A DNA stretch of 64,000 nucleotides, from NCBI RefSeq assembly GCF_017876155.1, contig NZ_JAGINP010000034.1, positions 1 through 64,000 on the forward strand, given 5' to 3'. Below the pieces are notes generated by a model that was not told where the DNA came from, searched no databases, and saw nothing but the letters and a program-made list of their open reading frames with translations. The translations under genes were made by a program, and so were the position numbers. Origin of the DNA: Azospirillum rugosum. Its GTDB lineage: Bacteria > Pseudomonadota > Alphaproteobacteria > Azospirillales > Azospirillaceae. Shown here piece after piece: positions 1-7,847 of this stretch. Numbering within the stretch: the stretch's first letter is position 1; the number at the start of each line of letters is the position of its first letter.

Positions 1-86
1 CTGACCGCACACCCGAACCCGCATGCCCGCCCCCATCCCGAGATCCCAGGAAGGGAATCACAACTGCGGACGTTCGGCAATTGCGC

Positions 87-109
87 AAAACCCTCTTGAG
101 GGGAGAGGG
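87..109 (-). terminator. Rho-independent terminator of pyk
   Basis: On the minus strand CCCTCT and AGAGGG (104-109 and 91-96 on the plus strand) form a stem with a 7-base loop, followed by TTTT (87-90). It lies just past the pyruvate kinase stop codon, so it probably ends that transcript. Confidence 0.6.
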
Positions 110-123
110 ACTTGTGCCTCTTC

Positions 124-1587
124 TCACACCACCTCCTGCACCTCCCGCTTCGCCACCGCCCCCAGCCCATCGGCGGTGATGGTCACGACGCGCAGGCTGT
201 TGGTCGTGCCGGGCGTGCCGAAGGGGACGCCGGCGGTGACGATCAGGGACTGGCCGGGCTGGCCGATGCCCTGCTCTGCGGCGACCTGGCTCGCCCGCTC
301 GACCATTTCCGCGAAGTTCCGCACGTCCGAGGTCCAGACGGGGTGGACGCCCCAGGCCAGCGCCAGCCGGCGCGCCGTTTCGCGCTCTGCGCTGAGGCCG
401 AGGATTGGCACCGTCGGCCGCTCGCGCGAGGCGCGGCGGGCGGTGGAGCCGGTGGAGGTGAAGGTGGCGATGCCGGCGGCGGAAATGGTCTCGGCGATCT
501 GCCGGGCGGCGGCGGACAGGGCGTCCGGCGTCGTCGCCTCCGGGCTCGGGTGCTCGGCGTCCATGATGCGGCGGTAGAGCGGGTCCTTCTCCACGCGGCG
601 GACGATGCGGTCCATCATCGCCACGGCCTCCACCGGATGCTTGCCCGACGCGGATTCCGCCGACAGCATCACCGCGTCCGCCCCGTCATAGACGGCGGTC
701 GCAACGTCCGACGCCTCGGCGCGGGTCGGCGTCGGCTCGGTGATCATGGATTCCAGCATCTGCGTTGCGACGATCACCGGCTTTCCGGCGGCGCGGCTCA
801 TGCGGATCATGCGCTTTTGCAGGCCGGGCACATCCTCCGGCGGCAGTTCCACGCCCAGGTCGCCGCGGGCGACCATGACCGCGTCCGACAGGCCGATGAT
901 CTCCGCCAAGTGGGGCAGGGCGGCCGGCTTCTCCACCTTGGTCATGATGTGGGCGCGGTCGCCGATCAGGGCGCGCGCCTCCAGGATGTCCTCCGGCCGC
1001 TGCACGAAGCTGAGGCCGATCCAATCGACGCCCAGCGTCAGGCCGAACTGGAGGTCGCTGCGGTCCTTCTCCGACAGGGCGCTCAGCGCCAGCGCGGTGC
1101 CGGGCACGTTCATGCCCTTGCGGTCCGACAGGGTGCCGCCGACCAGGATTTCCGTCTCCGCATGGTCCGGTCCGTGGCTGAGCACGCGCAGGCGCAGCCG
1201 GCCGTCGTTCAGCAGCAGCTCGTGCCCATCCTCGACGCTGGCGAAGATTTCCGGGTGCGGGACGCAGACGCGGGTGCGGTCGCCCGGCGTGGGGTCGAGG
1301 TCCAGGCGGAAGCGGTCGCCGGCGGCCAGCGTGACGGCGACGTCCTTGAAGGTGCCGACGCGCAGCTTCGGCCCTTGCAGGTCGAGCAGGACCCCGATGG
1401 GGCGCCCCAGCGTTTCCTCCACCGCGCGGATCTGGCGGTAGCGTTCGGCGTGGTCGAACTGGGTGCCGTGGCTGGCGTTCAGGCGGAAGACGTCGACGCC
1501 CGCCTCGGCGAGCGCGAAGATCTGGCTGTAGGTCGAGCTGGCCGGCCCAAGGGTGGCGACGATTTTGGTGCTGCGGTTGCGCGGCAT
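124..1587 (-). CDS. pyk: pyruvate kinase
   Basis: Pyruvate kinase converts PEP and ADP to pyruvate and ATP in the cytosol, the last step of lower glycolysis. The 487-residue product has the usual length. Visible are the N-terminal barrel strand FRLNASHG (about 34-41), a lid domain (about 75-165), the catalytic TKVEK segment with Lys217 and Glu219, the metal/substrate segment MVARGDLGVELP (238-249), and the signature around ATQMLESM and VMLSAESASGKHP. The C-terminal regulatory domain is complete. I chose the ATG at 1587 because GGAGG lies 8 bases upstream and the protein then begins MPRNRSTKIVATLGP, as in the family. The longer upstream reading frame is only the shadow of the Nudix gene. It is divergent from that gene. 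Confidence 0.95.
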   Translation of the reverse strand: MPRNRSTKIVATLGPASSTYSQIFALAEAGVDVFRLNASHGTQFDHAERYRQIRAVEETLGRPIGVLLDLQGPKLRVGTFKDVAVTLAAGDRFRLDLDPTPGDRTRVCVPHPEIFASVEDGHELLLNDGRLRLRVLSHGPDHAETEILVGGTLSDRKGMNVPGTALALSALSEKDRSDLQFGLTLGVDWIGLSFVQRPEDILEARALIGDRAHIMTKVEKPAALPHLAEIIGLSDAVMVARGDLGVELPPEDVPGLQKRMIRMSRAAGKPVIVATQMLESMITEPTPTRAEASDVATAVYDGADAVMLSAESASGKHPVEAVAMMDRIVRRVEKDPLYRRIMDAEHPSPEATTPDALSAAARQIAETISAAGIATFTSTGSTARRASRERPTVPILGLSAERETARRLALAWGVHPVWTSDVRNFAEMVERASQVAAEQGIGQPGQSLIVTAGVPFGTPGTTNSLRVVTITADGLGAVAKREVQEVV

Positions 1588-1758
1588 GGCGCAGGCCTCC
1601 AGAGAGGGCGGGGATGGCGGATGCTGCGTCCAGCCGACCGGACGGGTCAAACAGCCGCGTCCCGATTTCCGCATGGCGGGATTTCGCGGAACCCGGTTTG
1701 ACGGCCAGCGTGAGCCGTGCGGGAATCGGGGTGTCCGAACGGCAAACGGGATGGTCGC

Positions 1759-2520
1759 ATGCCCCCTCCGGTCGAATTTCAGCCCGTTGAGCCGCATCCG
1801 GCGGCGAGCCTGATCCTGCTGCGCGACGGCGCGGACGGGCTGGAGGTGCTGATGATCCGGCGGCATGAAGGGCTGCGCTTCGCCCCCGGTGCGACGGTGT
1901 TCCCCGGCGGTCGCATCGATCCGGACGACCACGCGCCGTACCCATCGCCCGCCATACCCTTGGACCTTCTGCCGCAGCGGATGGCGGCCATCCGCGAAGC
2001 CTTTGAGGAATGCGGGATTCTGCTGACCTCCCCTCCGGTGGAGGACCGCCAGCTGGCCGCCCTGCGCTCCCCGGCGGAGCCGCCGTTCCACGAGCGGCTG
2101 CGGGAAGCGGGGCTTGAGCCGGCCGTGGGCACGCTGACCCCCTTCGCCCGCTGGCAGACGCCGGAGACGGTGTGGCGCCGCTTCGACACCACCTTCTTCC
2201 TGGCCCGGGCGCCGGGCGGCCAGGACGCGGTGGTCGATGGCGGAGAGGCCGTCGCGGCGCTCTGGGCTTCGCCGCCGGCGATCCTGGAGGCGGAGGGGCA
2301 GGGGCGCCTCTCCCTCGTCTTCGCCACGCGCATGAACCTGCTGCGGCTCGCCCCCTGCCGAACCGTGGAGGATGCGCTGGCCGAAGCGGCGCGGCACCAG
2401 CCGATGGTGCCCATCCTGCCGCGGGCGGTTGAGACCCCCGACGGCCCGGTGCTGCGCATCCCCGCCGGCCTCGGCTACGCACCGACGGAGTTTCCCGCGG
2501 GCCTCGTTCGCCTCGGCTGA
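1759..2520 (+). CDS. Nudix hydrolase
   Basis: A 253-residue Nudix-fold hydrolase, probably cleaving a nucleoside-diphosphate-linked substrate; the substrate cannot be read from sequence. The Nudix box is split by a long insertion: FPGGRIDPDD (48-57) carries the first glycine part, and REAFEECGI (79-87) carries the catalytic helix with Glu83 and Glu84. The insertion and the C-terminal extension resemble the NUDT19/coenzyme A diphosphatase-like branch, but that is inference. The ATG at 1759 gives the most family-like N-terminus, MPPPVEFQ followed by the first beta strand ASLILLRDG; an in-frame start at 1717 is possible. It is divergent from pyk. Confidence 0.85.
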   Translation: MPPPVEFQPVEPHPAASLILLRDGADGLEVLMIRRHEGLRFAPGATVFPGGRIDPDDHAPYPSPAIPLDLLPQRMAAIREAFEECGILLTSPPVEDRQLAALRSPAEPPFHERLREAGLEPAVGTLTPFARWQTPETVWRRFDTTFFLARAPGGQDAVVDGGEAVAALWASPPAILEAEGQGRLSLVFATRMNLLRLAPCRTVEDALAEAARHQPMVPILPRAVETPDGPVLRIPAGLGYAPTEFPAGLVRLG

Positions 2521-2735
2521 CTCCGCGCTTTGCAACGGCCACGTTTCCGCATCGCGAAATAGCCGGGACCCATACCGGCCCGTGCGGCGTTATTCACGCG
2601 CAATGCGACTATTTGTGCATTGCACTCCGTGCGCGTTTCGGCATTATGACGCAACAACATATTACGGGATGCCGGTTGATGTTGCCGTTAATGTCCGATC
2701 CGCGCCACACCGCACCGCCGACACGGGATTAAGCC

Positions 2736-4427
2736 ATGCTCCACGAGTCCATCATCGATCCGGATTGGGAAGCCGCGCGCGCGCCGGTGACCGGTGCCGA
2801 TGGGCTGCGTTGGGTATACGACTTCGGCGCCGGCGTCGCGGAAGGGCACGGTGGCATGGCGGCGGAGCTGGGCAACAAGGGCGCGGGGCTGGCCGAAATG
2901 GCGCAGCTCGGCGTGCCCGTGCCGCCGGGCTTCACCATCGTTGCGGAGGCCAGCCGCCATCACCGCGCCAACGCGGGCGCCTTTCCACCGGGCCTCGTGG
3001 CCCAAGTGGAGGAGGCGCTGCGGCGGCTGGAGGGGACGGCCGGCGCCGGCTTCGGCGCTTTGGGCCGGCCGTTGCTCGTCTCTGTGCGTTCGGGTGCCCG
3101 CGCCTCGATGCCGGGCATGATGGACACGATCCTGAACCTGGGGCTGACCGATGCGACGGTGCAGGGGCTGGCGGCCGCGTCCGGCGACGCGCGCTTCGCC
3201 TACGACTGCTACCGCCGCCTCGTCCAGACCTACGGCGCGGTGGTGCAGGGGGTGGACGCCCACCTGTTCGACGCGGCGCTGGAATCGCACAAGGAAGACC
3301 GGGGGCTGGCGCGCGACGCCGACCTGACGGCCGGGGACTGGCGCGCCGTGGTGGCTGCCTGGCAGGACATCATCGAGCGGGAAGCGGGGGAGCCCTTCCC
3401 GCAGGACCCGCGCACGCAGCTTTTCGGGGCGATCGGCGCCATCTTCCGGTCCTGGGGCAACGCGCGCGCCGTGGCCTTCCGGGCCATGCACGGCATTCCG
3501 GACGACTGGGGCACCGCGGCGACGGTCCAATGCATGGTGTTCGGCAACCGGGGGACGGACTCCGGCACCGGCGTGGCGCACAGCCGCGACCCGGCCACCG
3601 GCGAGCCGGGCCTGTGTGGGGAGTTCCTGAGCGACGCGCAGGGGGAGGAGATCGTCTCCGGCCTGCGCACGCCGGGGCCGCTCGCCGACGGACCGCAGTC
3701 GCTGGAGGCAGCGGCACCCGCCGCCTTCGCGGAACTCCGCGGGATCGCCGATCGGCTGGAGCGCCATTTCGGCGACATGCAGGAGATCGAGTTCACGGTC
3801 CAGCAGGGCCGGCTGTTCATCCTCCAGACGCGCTCGGGCAAGCGCTCCGTCGAGGCCAATGTGCGGATCGCCACGGACATGGCGGAGGCTGGCCTGATCA
3901 CGCGGGCCGAGGCGGTGCGCCGCGCCGACCTGTCCGCGCTGAAGGATCGCTTGCGCCCGGTCCCCGACCCGGACGCGCCGCGGACGGTGATCGCCACCGG
4001 CCTGCCGGCCTCGCCCGGTGCGGCGACCGGCGTCGCCGTCTTCACGTCGGAAGACGCCGTGCGGATCGCCGCCGACGGCTCGCCGGTCGTGCTGTGCCGG
4101 CCGGAAACCTCGCCCCACGACGTCCACGGCATGCAGGCGGCCTGCGCCATCGTGACTGCCCGCGGCGGCGCCACCAGCCACGCCGCCACCGTCGCCCGCG
4201 CCATGGGCCGCCCCTGCGTGGCCGGCGCGCGCGCCCTGCGCATCGACCCCGCCCAGGGCACCATGACCGTCGGCGACCATCGCGTTCAGGCCGGCGACAC
4301 CATCACCGTGGACGGAACGACGGGGGAGGTGATCCTCGGCGCCGTACCCATGCTGGAGCCGGAGACTCCGCCGGCCGTGGCCCTGCTGCTCGGCTGGGCG
4401 CGGGAGTTGGGGCTGAGCGCCGAATGA
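2736..4427 (+). CDS. pyruvate phosphate dikinase-like protein lacking the C-terminal PEP/pyruvate barrel
   Basis: The 563-residue product has the first two modules of pyruvate phosphate dikinase. Residues about 20-370 form the N-terminal ATP-grasp domain (GNKGAGLAEM near 46-55, VSVRSGARASMPGMMDT near 116-131, MQEIEF near 348-353). Residues about 415-545 form the phosphohistidine swivel domain, with GGATSHAA carrying the His482 that takes the phosphoryl group. Full PPDK is about 880 residues and ends in a TIM barrel that binds PEP and pyruvate. Here the gene stops after the swivel with a normal TGA, and no barrel-coding sequence follows before the terminator and the convergent CBS gene. It could phosphorylate itself but cannot make PEP alone. 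It may need a partner or be regulatory. The ribosome binding site is weak. Confidence 0.85.
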   Translation: MLHESIIDPDWEAARAPVTGADGLRWVYDFGAGVAEGHGGMAAELGNKGAGLAEMAQLGVPVPPGFTIVAEASRHHRANAGAFPPGLVAQVEEALRRLEGTAGAGFGALGRPLLVSVRSGARASMPGMMDTILNLGLTDATVQGLAAASGDARFAYDCYRRLVQTYGAVVQGVDAHLFDAALESHKEDRGLARDADLTAGDWRAVVAAWQDIIEREAGEPFPQDPRTQLFGAIGAIFRSWGNARAVAFRAMHGIPDDWGTAATVQCMVFGNRGTDSGTGVAHSRDPATGEPGLCGEFLSDAQGEEIVSGLRTPGPLADGPQSLEAAAPAAFAELRGIADRLERHFGDMQEIEFTVQQGRLFILQTRSGKRSVEANVRIATDMAEAGLITRAEAVRRADLSALKDRLRPVPDPDAPRTVIATGLPASPGAATGVAVFTSEDAVRIAADGSPVVLCRPETSPHDVHGMQAACAIVTARGGATSHAATVARAMGRPCVAGARALRIDPAQGTMTVGDHRVQAGDTITVDGTTGEVILGAVPMLEPETPPAVALLLGWARELGLSAE

Positions 4428-4429
4428 AC

Positions 4430-4464
4430 GAAGGCCCTTCCCCCGGGATGGGAAAAGGGCCTCG
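4430..4464. terminator. bidirectional terminator between convergent genes
   Basis: AGGCCCTT (4432-4439) pairs with AAGGGCCT (4455-4462) around a 15-base loop. It lies between the stop codons of the convergent PPDK-like and CBS genes and can serve both. Confidence 0.5.
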
Positions 4465-4485
4465 TTTCAGGCGTCATCAAAATGG

Positions 4486-4935
4486 TCAGTGCGCGTAGAC
4501 CGGGTTTTCCGGCGGAACGCGCCGCGCGGGCGCGGTCAGGTCGGCAAGCTGAAGCTTGGTCAGGTCGCGGGCGCTGATCACGCCGACCAGCGTCGTGCCG
4601 TCCAGGACCGGCAGATGGCGGATATGGTGCTGGTCCATCACCTCCAGCACATGCTGCAGGCTGTCGTCGGGCGCGCAGGTCTGGATGGTCCGGGACATCA
4701 GCATGAAGACCTGCGTCTTCAGCACCGAGGCGCCACGCTCCAGCAGGGCGTAGACGATGTCGCGTTCCGACAGCATCCCGGCGACGGCGTTGCCTTCCGT
4801 GCGGCAGACGTCCTTCACGACGAGCGCGCTGATGTTCTCCGCCTTCATCAGGCGGATGGCTTCCTCGATGGACTCGCCCGAGCGGACGGTGACCACGCGG
4901 GATTCCTTGGTGCGGAGAATGTCTGCGACTTTCAT
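4486..4935 (-). CDS. CBS-domain protein (two tandem CBS motifs)
   Basis: A 149-residue protein made almost entirely of two CBS motifs (about 7-62 and 75-130), the Bateman module that binds adenosyl nucleotides and senses energy state. The segments VKDVCRTEGNAVAGMLSERD and VLDGTTLVGVISARDL are the typical strand-turn-helix ends of each motif. There is no attached catalytic or membrane domain, so it probably acts by binding another protein. ATG 4935 is preceded by GGAGGGG; an in-frame GTG at 4950 is less likely. It is divergent from the TauE-type exporter, with two GntR-type operators between them, so the two genes may share a regulator. Confidence 0.85.
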   Translation of the reverse strand: MKVADILRTKESRVVTVRSGESIEEAIRLMKAENISALVVKDVCRTEGNAVAGMLSERDIVYALLERGASVLKTQVFMLMSRTIQTCAPDDSLQHVLEVMDQHHIRHLPVLDGTTLVGVISARDLTKLQLADLTAPARRVPPENPVYAH

Positions 4936-5020
4936 GGCCTGCCCCTCCACCCGATGCGGGTTCTGCTGAAACGGTCTGTGTGTTGGCGCCCCAATGCCCG
5001 GCAGCGTCGAGCGCTTGATA

Positions 5021-5034
5021 TTTGGTATACCAGA
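5021..5034. promoter_or_regulatory. GntR-type operator, copy 1
   Basis: TTTGGTATACCAGA contains the perfect palindrome TGGTATACCA (5023-5032). This matches the form expected for FadR-subfamily GntR repressors (T-GT-N-AC-A half sites). It lies about 85 bases upstream of the CBS gene start. The regulator is not identified. Confidence 0.55.
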
Positions 5035-5166
5035 TGCCAGACGTCGTCAATAGCTAACGTAACAAACAATCAGCATATAGCCACTTTTGCGGGCGTGCCA
5101 CGTTTCACAAGCGCGATGTGCAGCCTCGCTTTGGCTGCCATGCGGGTTGCTCCCCCTTCCGTCCTA

Positions 5167-5178
5167 TTGGTATACCAA
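5167..5178. promoter_or_regulatory. GntR-type operator, copy 2
   Basis: TTGGTATACCAA is a perfect 12-base palindrome, with flanks that extend it to ATTGGTATACCAAAT. It lies 79 bases before the chosen TauE start and 17 bases before the alternative start at 5195. It shares its core with the site at 5023-5032, about 144 bases away. Together with copy 1 it suggests cooperative repression of the divergent CBS and TauE genes. Confidence 0.6.
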
Positions 5179-5245
5179 ATACGCAAAGGCTAGGATGACG
5201 GGTGCCGGCGCGTCGGCGCGCCATCCAGAGACACCGAGAGTGGTC

Positions 5246-5995
5246 ATGCTTGCCTTGTCCCTTCTGATGCTGGCGGCTTTCTCGTCCGGCATGCTCAACG
5301 CCATCGCCGGCGGTGGCGCCTTCATCACCTTTCCGGCCCTTCTCTTCGCTGGCGTGCCGCCGGTCAGCGCCAACGTGTCCAGCACCGTCGCGCTGTTTCC
5401 CGGCCAGATGGCCAGCGCCTGGGCTTACCGCGGCGAGATCAGGGAGGTGCGGGAGGTCAATGTCGGCGCCTTCGTCGTCGTCAGCGTCGTGGGCGGGATC
5501 ATCGGCGGGATCCTGCTGCTGACCACGCCGGACCGCGCCTTCGCCGGGCTGGTCCCCTGGCTCCTGCTGTTCGCGACGACGGTCTTTGCGGTCGGCAACT
5601 TCATGCCGGGGCTCGCCGGCCGGTTGAAGCTCAGCGGGCCGGGCGTGCTGTTCGTGCAGTTCCTGATTTCCGTCTACGGCGGCTATTTCGGCGGCGGCAT
5701 CGGCTTCCTGATGCTGGCCGCGCTGACCCTGTTTGGCATGCGCGACATCCACGCCATGAACGGGCTGCGCATCCTGCTCGCCGCGCTGATGAACGGGGCG
5801 GCGGTGGTGGCCTTCTGCCTGTCGGGGTCGGTGTCCTGGACCGAGACGGCGGTGATGGCCGTGTCCGCGGTAGCCGGTGGCTACGCCGGGGCCCTTGGGG
5901 CGAAGCGGGTCAGCCGGGAGGTGCTGAAATGGGTCGTCGTCGCCATCGGCGTCGTGATGACCGTGTATTTCTTCGTGAAGGGCGCCGGTGCGTGA
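5246..5995 (+). CDS. sulfite exporter TauE/SafE family membrane protein
   Basis: A 249-residue polytopic inner-membrane protein with about seven or eight hydrophobic helices, in the two-repeat TauE/SafE layout. The first repeat carries NAIAGGGAFITFPALLFAG and the second carries YGGYFGGGIGFLMLAAL, the paired Gly-rich family signatures. Members export organosulfonates or sulfite, or move related anions; the substrate here is unknown. ATG 5246 gives the normal family length, starting directly at the first helix. ATG 5195 is in frame with AAAGG upstream and would add 17 residues. Two GntR-type operators lie just upstream. It is convergent with the lactate permease across a strong terminator. Confidence 0.88.
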   Translation: MLALSLLMLAAFSSGMLNAIAGGGAFITFPALLFAGVPPVSANVSSTVALFPGQMASAWAYRGEIREVREVNVGAFVVVSVVGGIIGGILLLTTPDRAFAGLVPWLLLFATTVFAVGNFMPGLAGRLKLSGPGVLFVQFLISVYGGYFGGGIGFLMLAALTLFGMRDIHAMNGLRILLAALMNGAAVVAFCLSGSVSWTETAVMAVSAVAGGYAGALGAKRVSREVLKWVVVAIGVVMTVYFFVKGAGA

Positions 5996-6001
5996 TGGAG
6001 G

Positions 6002-6033
6002 ACGGCGGCGCGGCGAACCAGCCGCGCCGCCGT
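6002..6033. terminator. strong bidirectional hairpin terminator
   Basis: ACGGCGGCGCGGC (6002-6014) and GCCGCGCCGCCGT (6021-6033) form a perfect 13-base stem with a GAACCA loop, between the convergent TauE and lactate permease genes. There is no long T-run on either side. Confidence 0.65.
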
Positions 6034-6046
6034 TCCGAAGTCGTCC

Positions 6047-7735
6047 TTACCCGCCGACGACCATCAGCGTGAAGGGATAGACGTAGGCTTGCAGCATTAC
6101 CAGCACGCCGACCAGGCAGGCCAGCACGATGGAATGCCAGAAGACGTAGCGCAGGATCTCGCTCTCATGCCCGAACCAGTTGGTGGCGGTGGAGGCGACG
6201 ACGATCGACTGCGCGTCGATCATCTTGCCCATGACGCCGCCGGTGGAGTTCGTGGCCGCCATCAGCACCGGCGACAAGCCGAGCTGTTCGGCGGTGATCC
6301 TCTGCAAGCCGCCGAACAGCACGTTCGACGCCGTGTCGGACCCGGTCAGCGCCACGCCCAGCCAGCCCAGCAGGGCCGAGAAGAACGGGAAGAGCACGCC
6401 GGTGCCGGCGAAGGCGAGGCCGAGCGTCGCGTCCACGCCGGAATAGCGGGTCAGGGTGCCCAGCGCCAGCATGGCGGCGATGGTGATCAGCGAATAGCGG
6501 ACGACCCACAGCGTCTCGCCATAGGCGCGGAGCAGGCGCCCCGGCCGGTAGCCCATCACGATGCCGCTGACGAGGGCGGCGACGAAGATGCCCGTGCCGG
6601 TCATGGTCAGGATGTTGAAGTTGAACACCGCCGCCTCGGCCGTCGGCTTCGCCACGACGGGCGGCACCTTCTGCACCAGGTTGTGCAGGCCGTCGATGGG
6701 GAATTTCGGGAAGAACAGCGGGTTGACGATGTCCTTGAAGGTCTGCGTGCCCCAGATGAAGACGAAGACGCACAGGATGATCCAGGGAACCCAGGCGCGC
6801 ATCACGGCACCGGAGTCGTGATGGCGGAAGCCGGCCGGGGTGGCTGCCGCGCCCACCGATGCCGGGCGCGGCGTCACCGCGCTGTTGTCGACGCGGCCGC
6901 GCAGCGCCGGGCTGGTCCAGATCTCCTTCGGGTGCCAGATCTTCAGGAAGGCGACGAGGCAGCCCATGGAGACCAGCGCCGCGACCACGTCCACCAGCCA
7001 CGGGCCATGATAGTTGGACACGACGAACTGCGGAACGGCGAAGGACACGCCGCAAACCAGGATCGCCGGCCAGATCTGCATCATGCCGCGGAAGCCCGCG
7101 AAGGCGGCGATCAGCCAGAAGGGCACCATTACCGAGAAGAACGGCAGCTGGCGGCCGGCCATGGCGCCCAGTTCGAAGGCGTCCAGGCCCGTCACCGCGG
7201 CCAGGGTGACGATCGGCGTGCCCAGCGCGCCGTAGGCGACCGGGGCCGTGTTGGCGATCAGCGACAGGCCCGACGCCGCCAGAGGCGAGAAGCCCAGGCC
7301 GATCAGGATGGCGCCCGTCACCGCCACCGGCGTGCCGAAGCCCGCCGCCCCTTCGAAAAAGGCGCCGAAGGAGAAGGCCACTAGAAGCAGCTGCAACCGC
7401 CGGTCCGGCGTGATGCCGGCGATGGAATCCTGCAACACCTTGAAGGATCCGTTCTCCACCGTCAGCCGGTACAGGAAGATGACGTTCAGGATGATCCAGC
7501 CGATGGGGAACAGGCCGGTCAGCGCTCCGAGATAGGCGGCCTCAAGCGCCATGCCCGTGGGCATGGTGAAACCGAAGATGGCCACGCACAGCGCGACCAC
7601 CAGCGTAATCAGCGCCGCGATGTGCGCCTGCATGTGCGCGAACGCGATCAGTCCCAAAAGGATCACGACCGGTACGGCCGCGATCACGGTCGATAGGAAT
7701 GCGCTCCCCAAGGGATTGTATACTTGGCTCCACAT
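6047..7735 (-). CDS. lldP: L-lactate permease
   Basis: A 562-residue inner-membrane lactate/H+ symporter of the LctP family, with a dozen or more hydrophobic segments and the usual family length. Diagnostic stretches are AFFEGAAGFGTPVAVTGAIL (about 125-144) and the C-terminal ALTGSDTASNVLFGGLQ followed by ATNSTGGVMGKMI. ATG 7735 has GAGGAC upstream. It lies 112 bases downstream of malonyl-CoA decarboxylase on the same strand, so it may be read from the malonate operon, but no lactate dehydrogenase gene is in the window. Glycolate and other 2-hydroxy acids are alternative substrates in this family. Confidence 0.92.
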   Translation of the reverse strand: MWSQVYNPLGSAFLSTVIAAVPVVILLGLIAFAHMQAHIAALITLVVALCVAIFGFTMPTGMALEAAYLGALTGLFPIGWIILNVIFLYRLTVENGSFKVLQDSIAGITPDRRLQLLLVAFSFGAFFEGAAGFGTPVAVTGAILIGLGFSPLAASGLSLIANTAPVAYGALGTPIVTLAAVTGLDAFELGAMAGRQLPFFSVMVPFWLIAAFAGFRGMMQIWPAILVCGVSFAVPQFVVSNYHGPWLVDVVAALVSMGCLVAFLKIWHPKEIWTSPALRGRVDNSAVTPRPASVGAAATPAGFRHHDSGAVMRAWVPWIILCVFVFIWGTQTFKDIVNPLFFPKFPIDGLHNLVQKVPPVVAKPTAEAAVFNFNILTMTGTGIFVAALVSGIVMGYRPGRLLRAYGETLWVVRYSLITIAAMLALGTLTRYSGVDATLGLAFAGTGVLFPFFSALLGWLGVALTGSDTASNVLFGGLQRITAEQLGLSPVLMAATNSTGGVMGKMIDAQSIVVASTATNWFGHESEILRYVFWHSIVLACLVGVLVMLQAYVYPFTLMVVGG

Positions 7736-7847
7736 TGCATGTCCTCGCCCTGACTTGGGTTGTTTTTGGGGTTGTTTCTGGTTTTGTTTCTTGGCGTGAG
7801 TTTCTTGTTGTTAAAGCGAAGAATGGGGCGACAGCTTTGAAGCGCGG

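Noticed and set aside
124..2535. 803-codon minus-strand frame extending pyruvate kinase by 316 residues
   Set aside because: The extension is antisense to the Nudix gene, has no pyruvate kinase similarity, and a proper ATG with GGAGG lies at 1587.
7711..7727. GTATAC palindrome at the lldP start as a GntR operator
   Set aside because: It is within the first codons of lldP and lacks the T-GG/CC-A flanks seen at 5023 and 5167.
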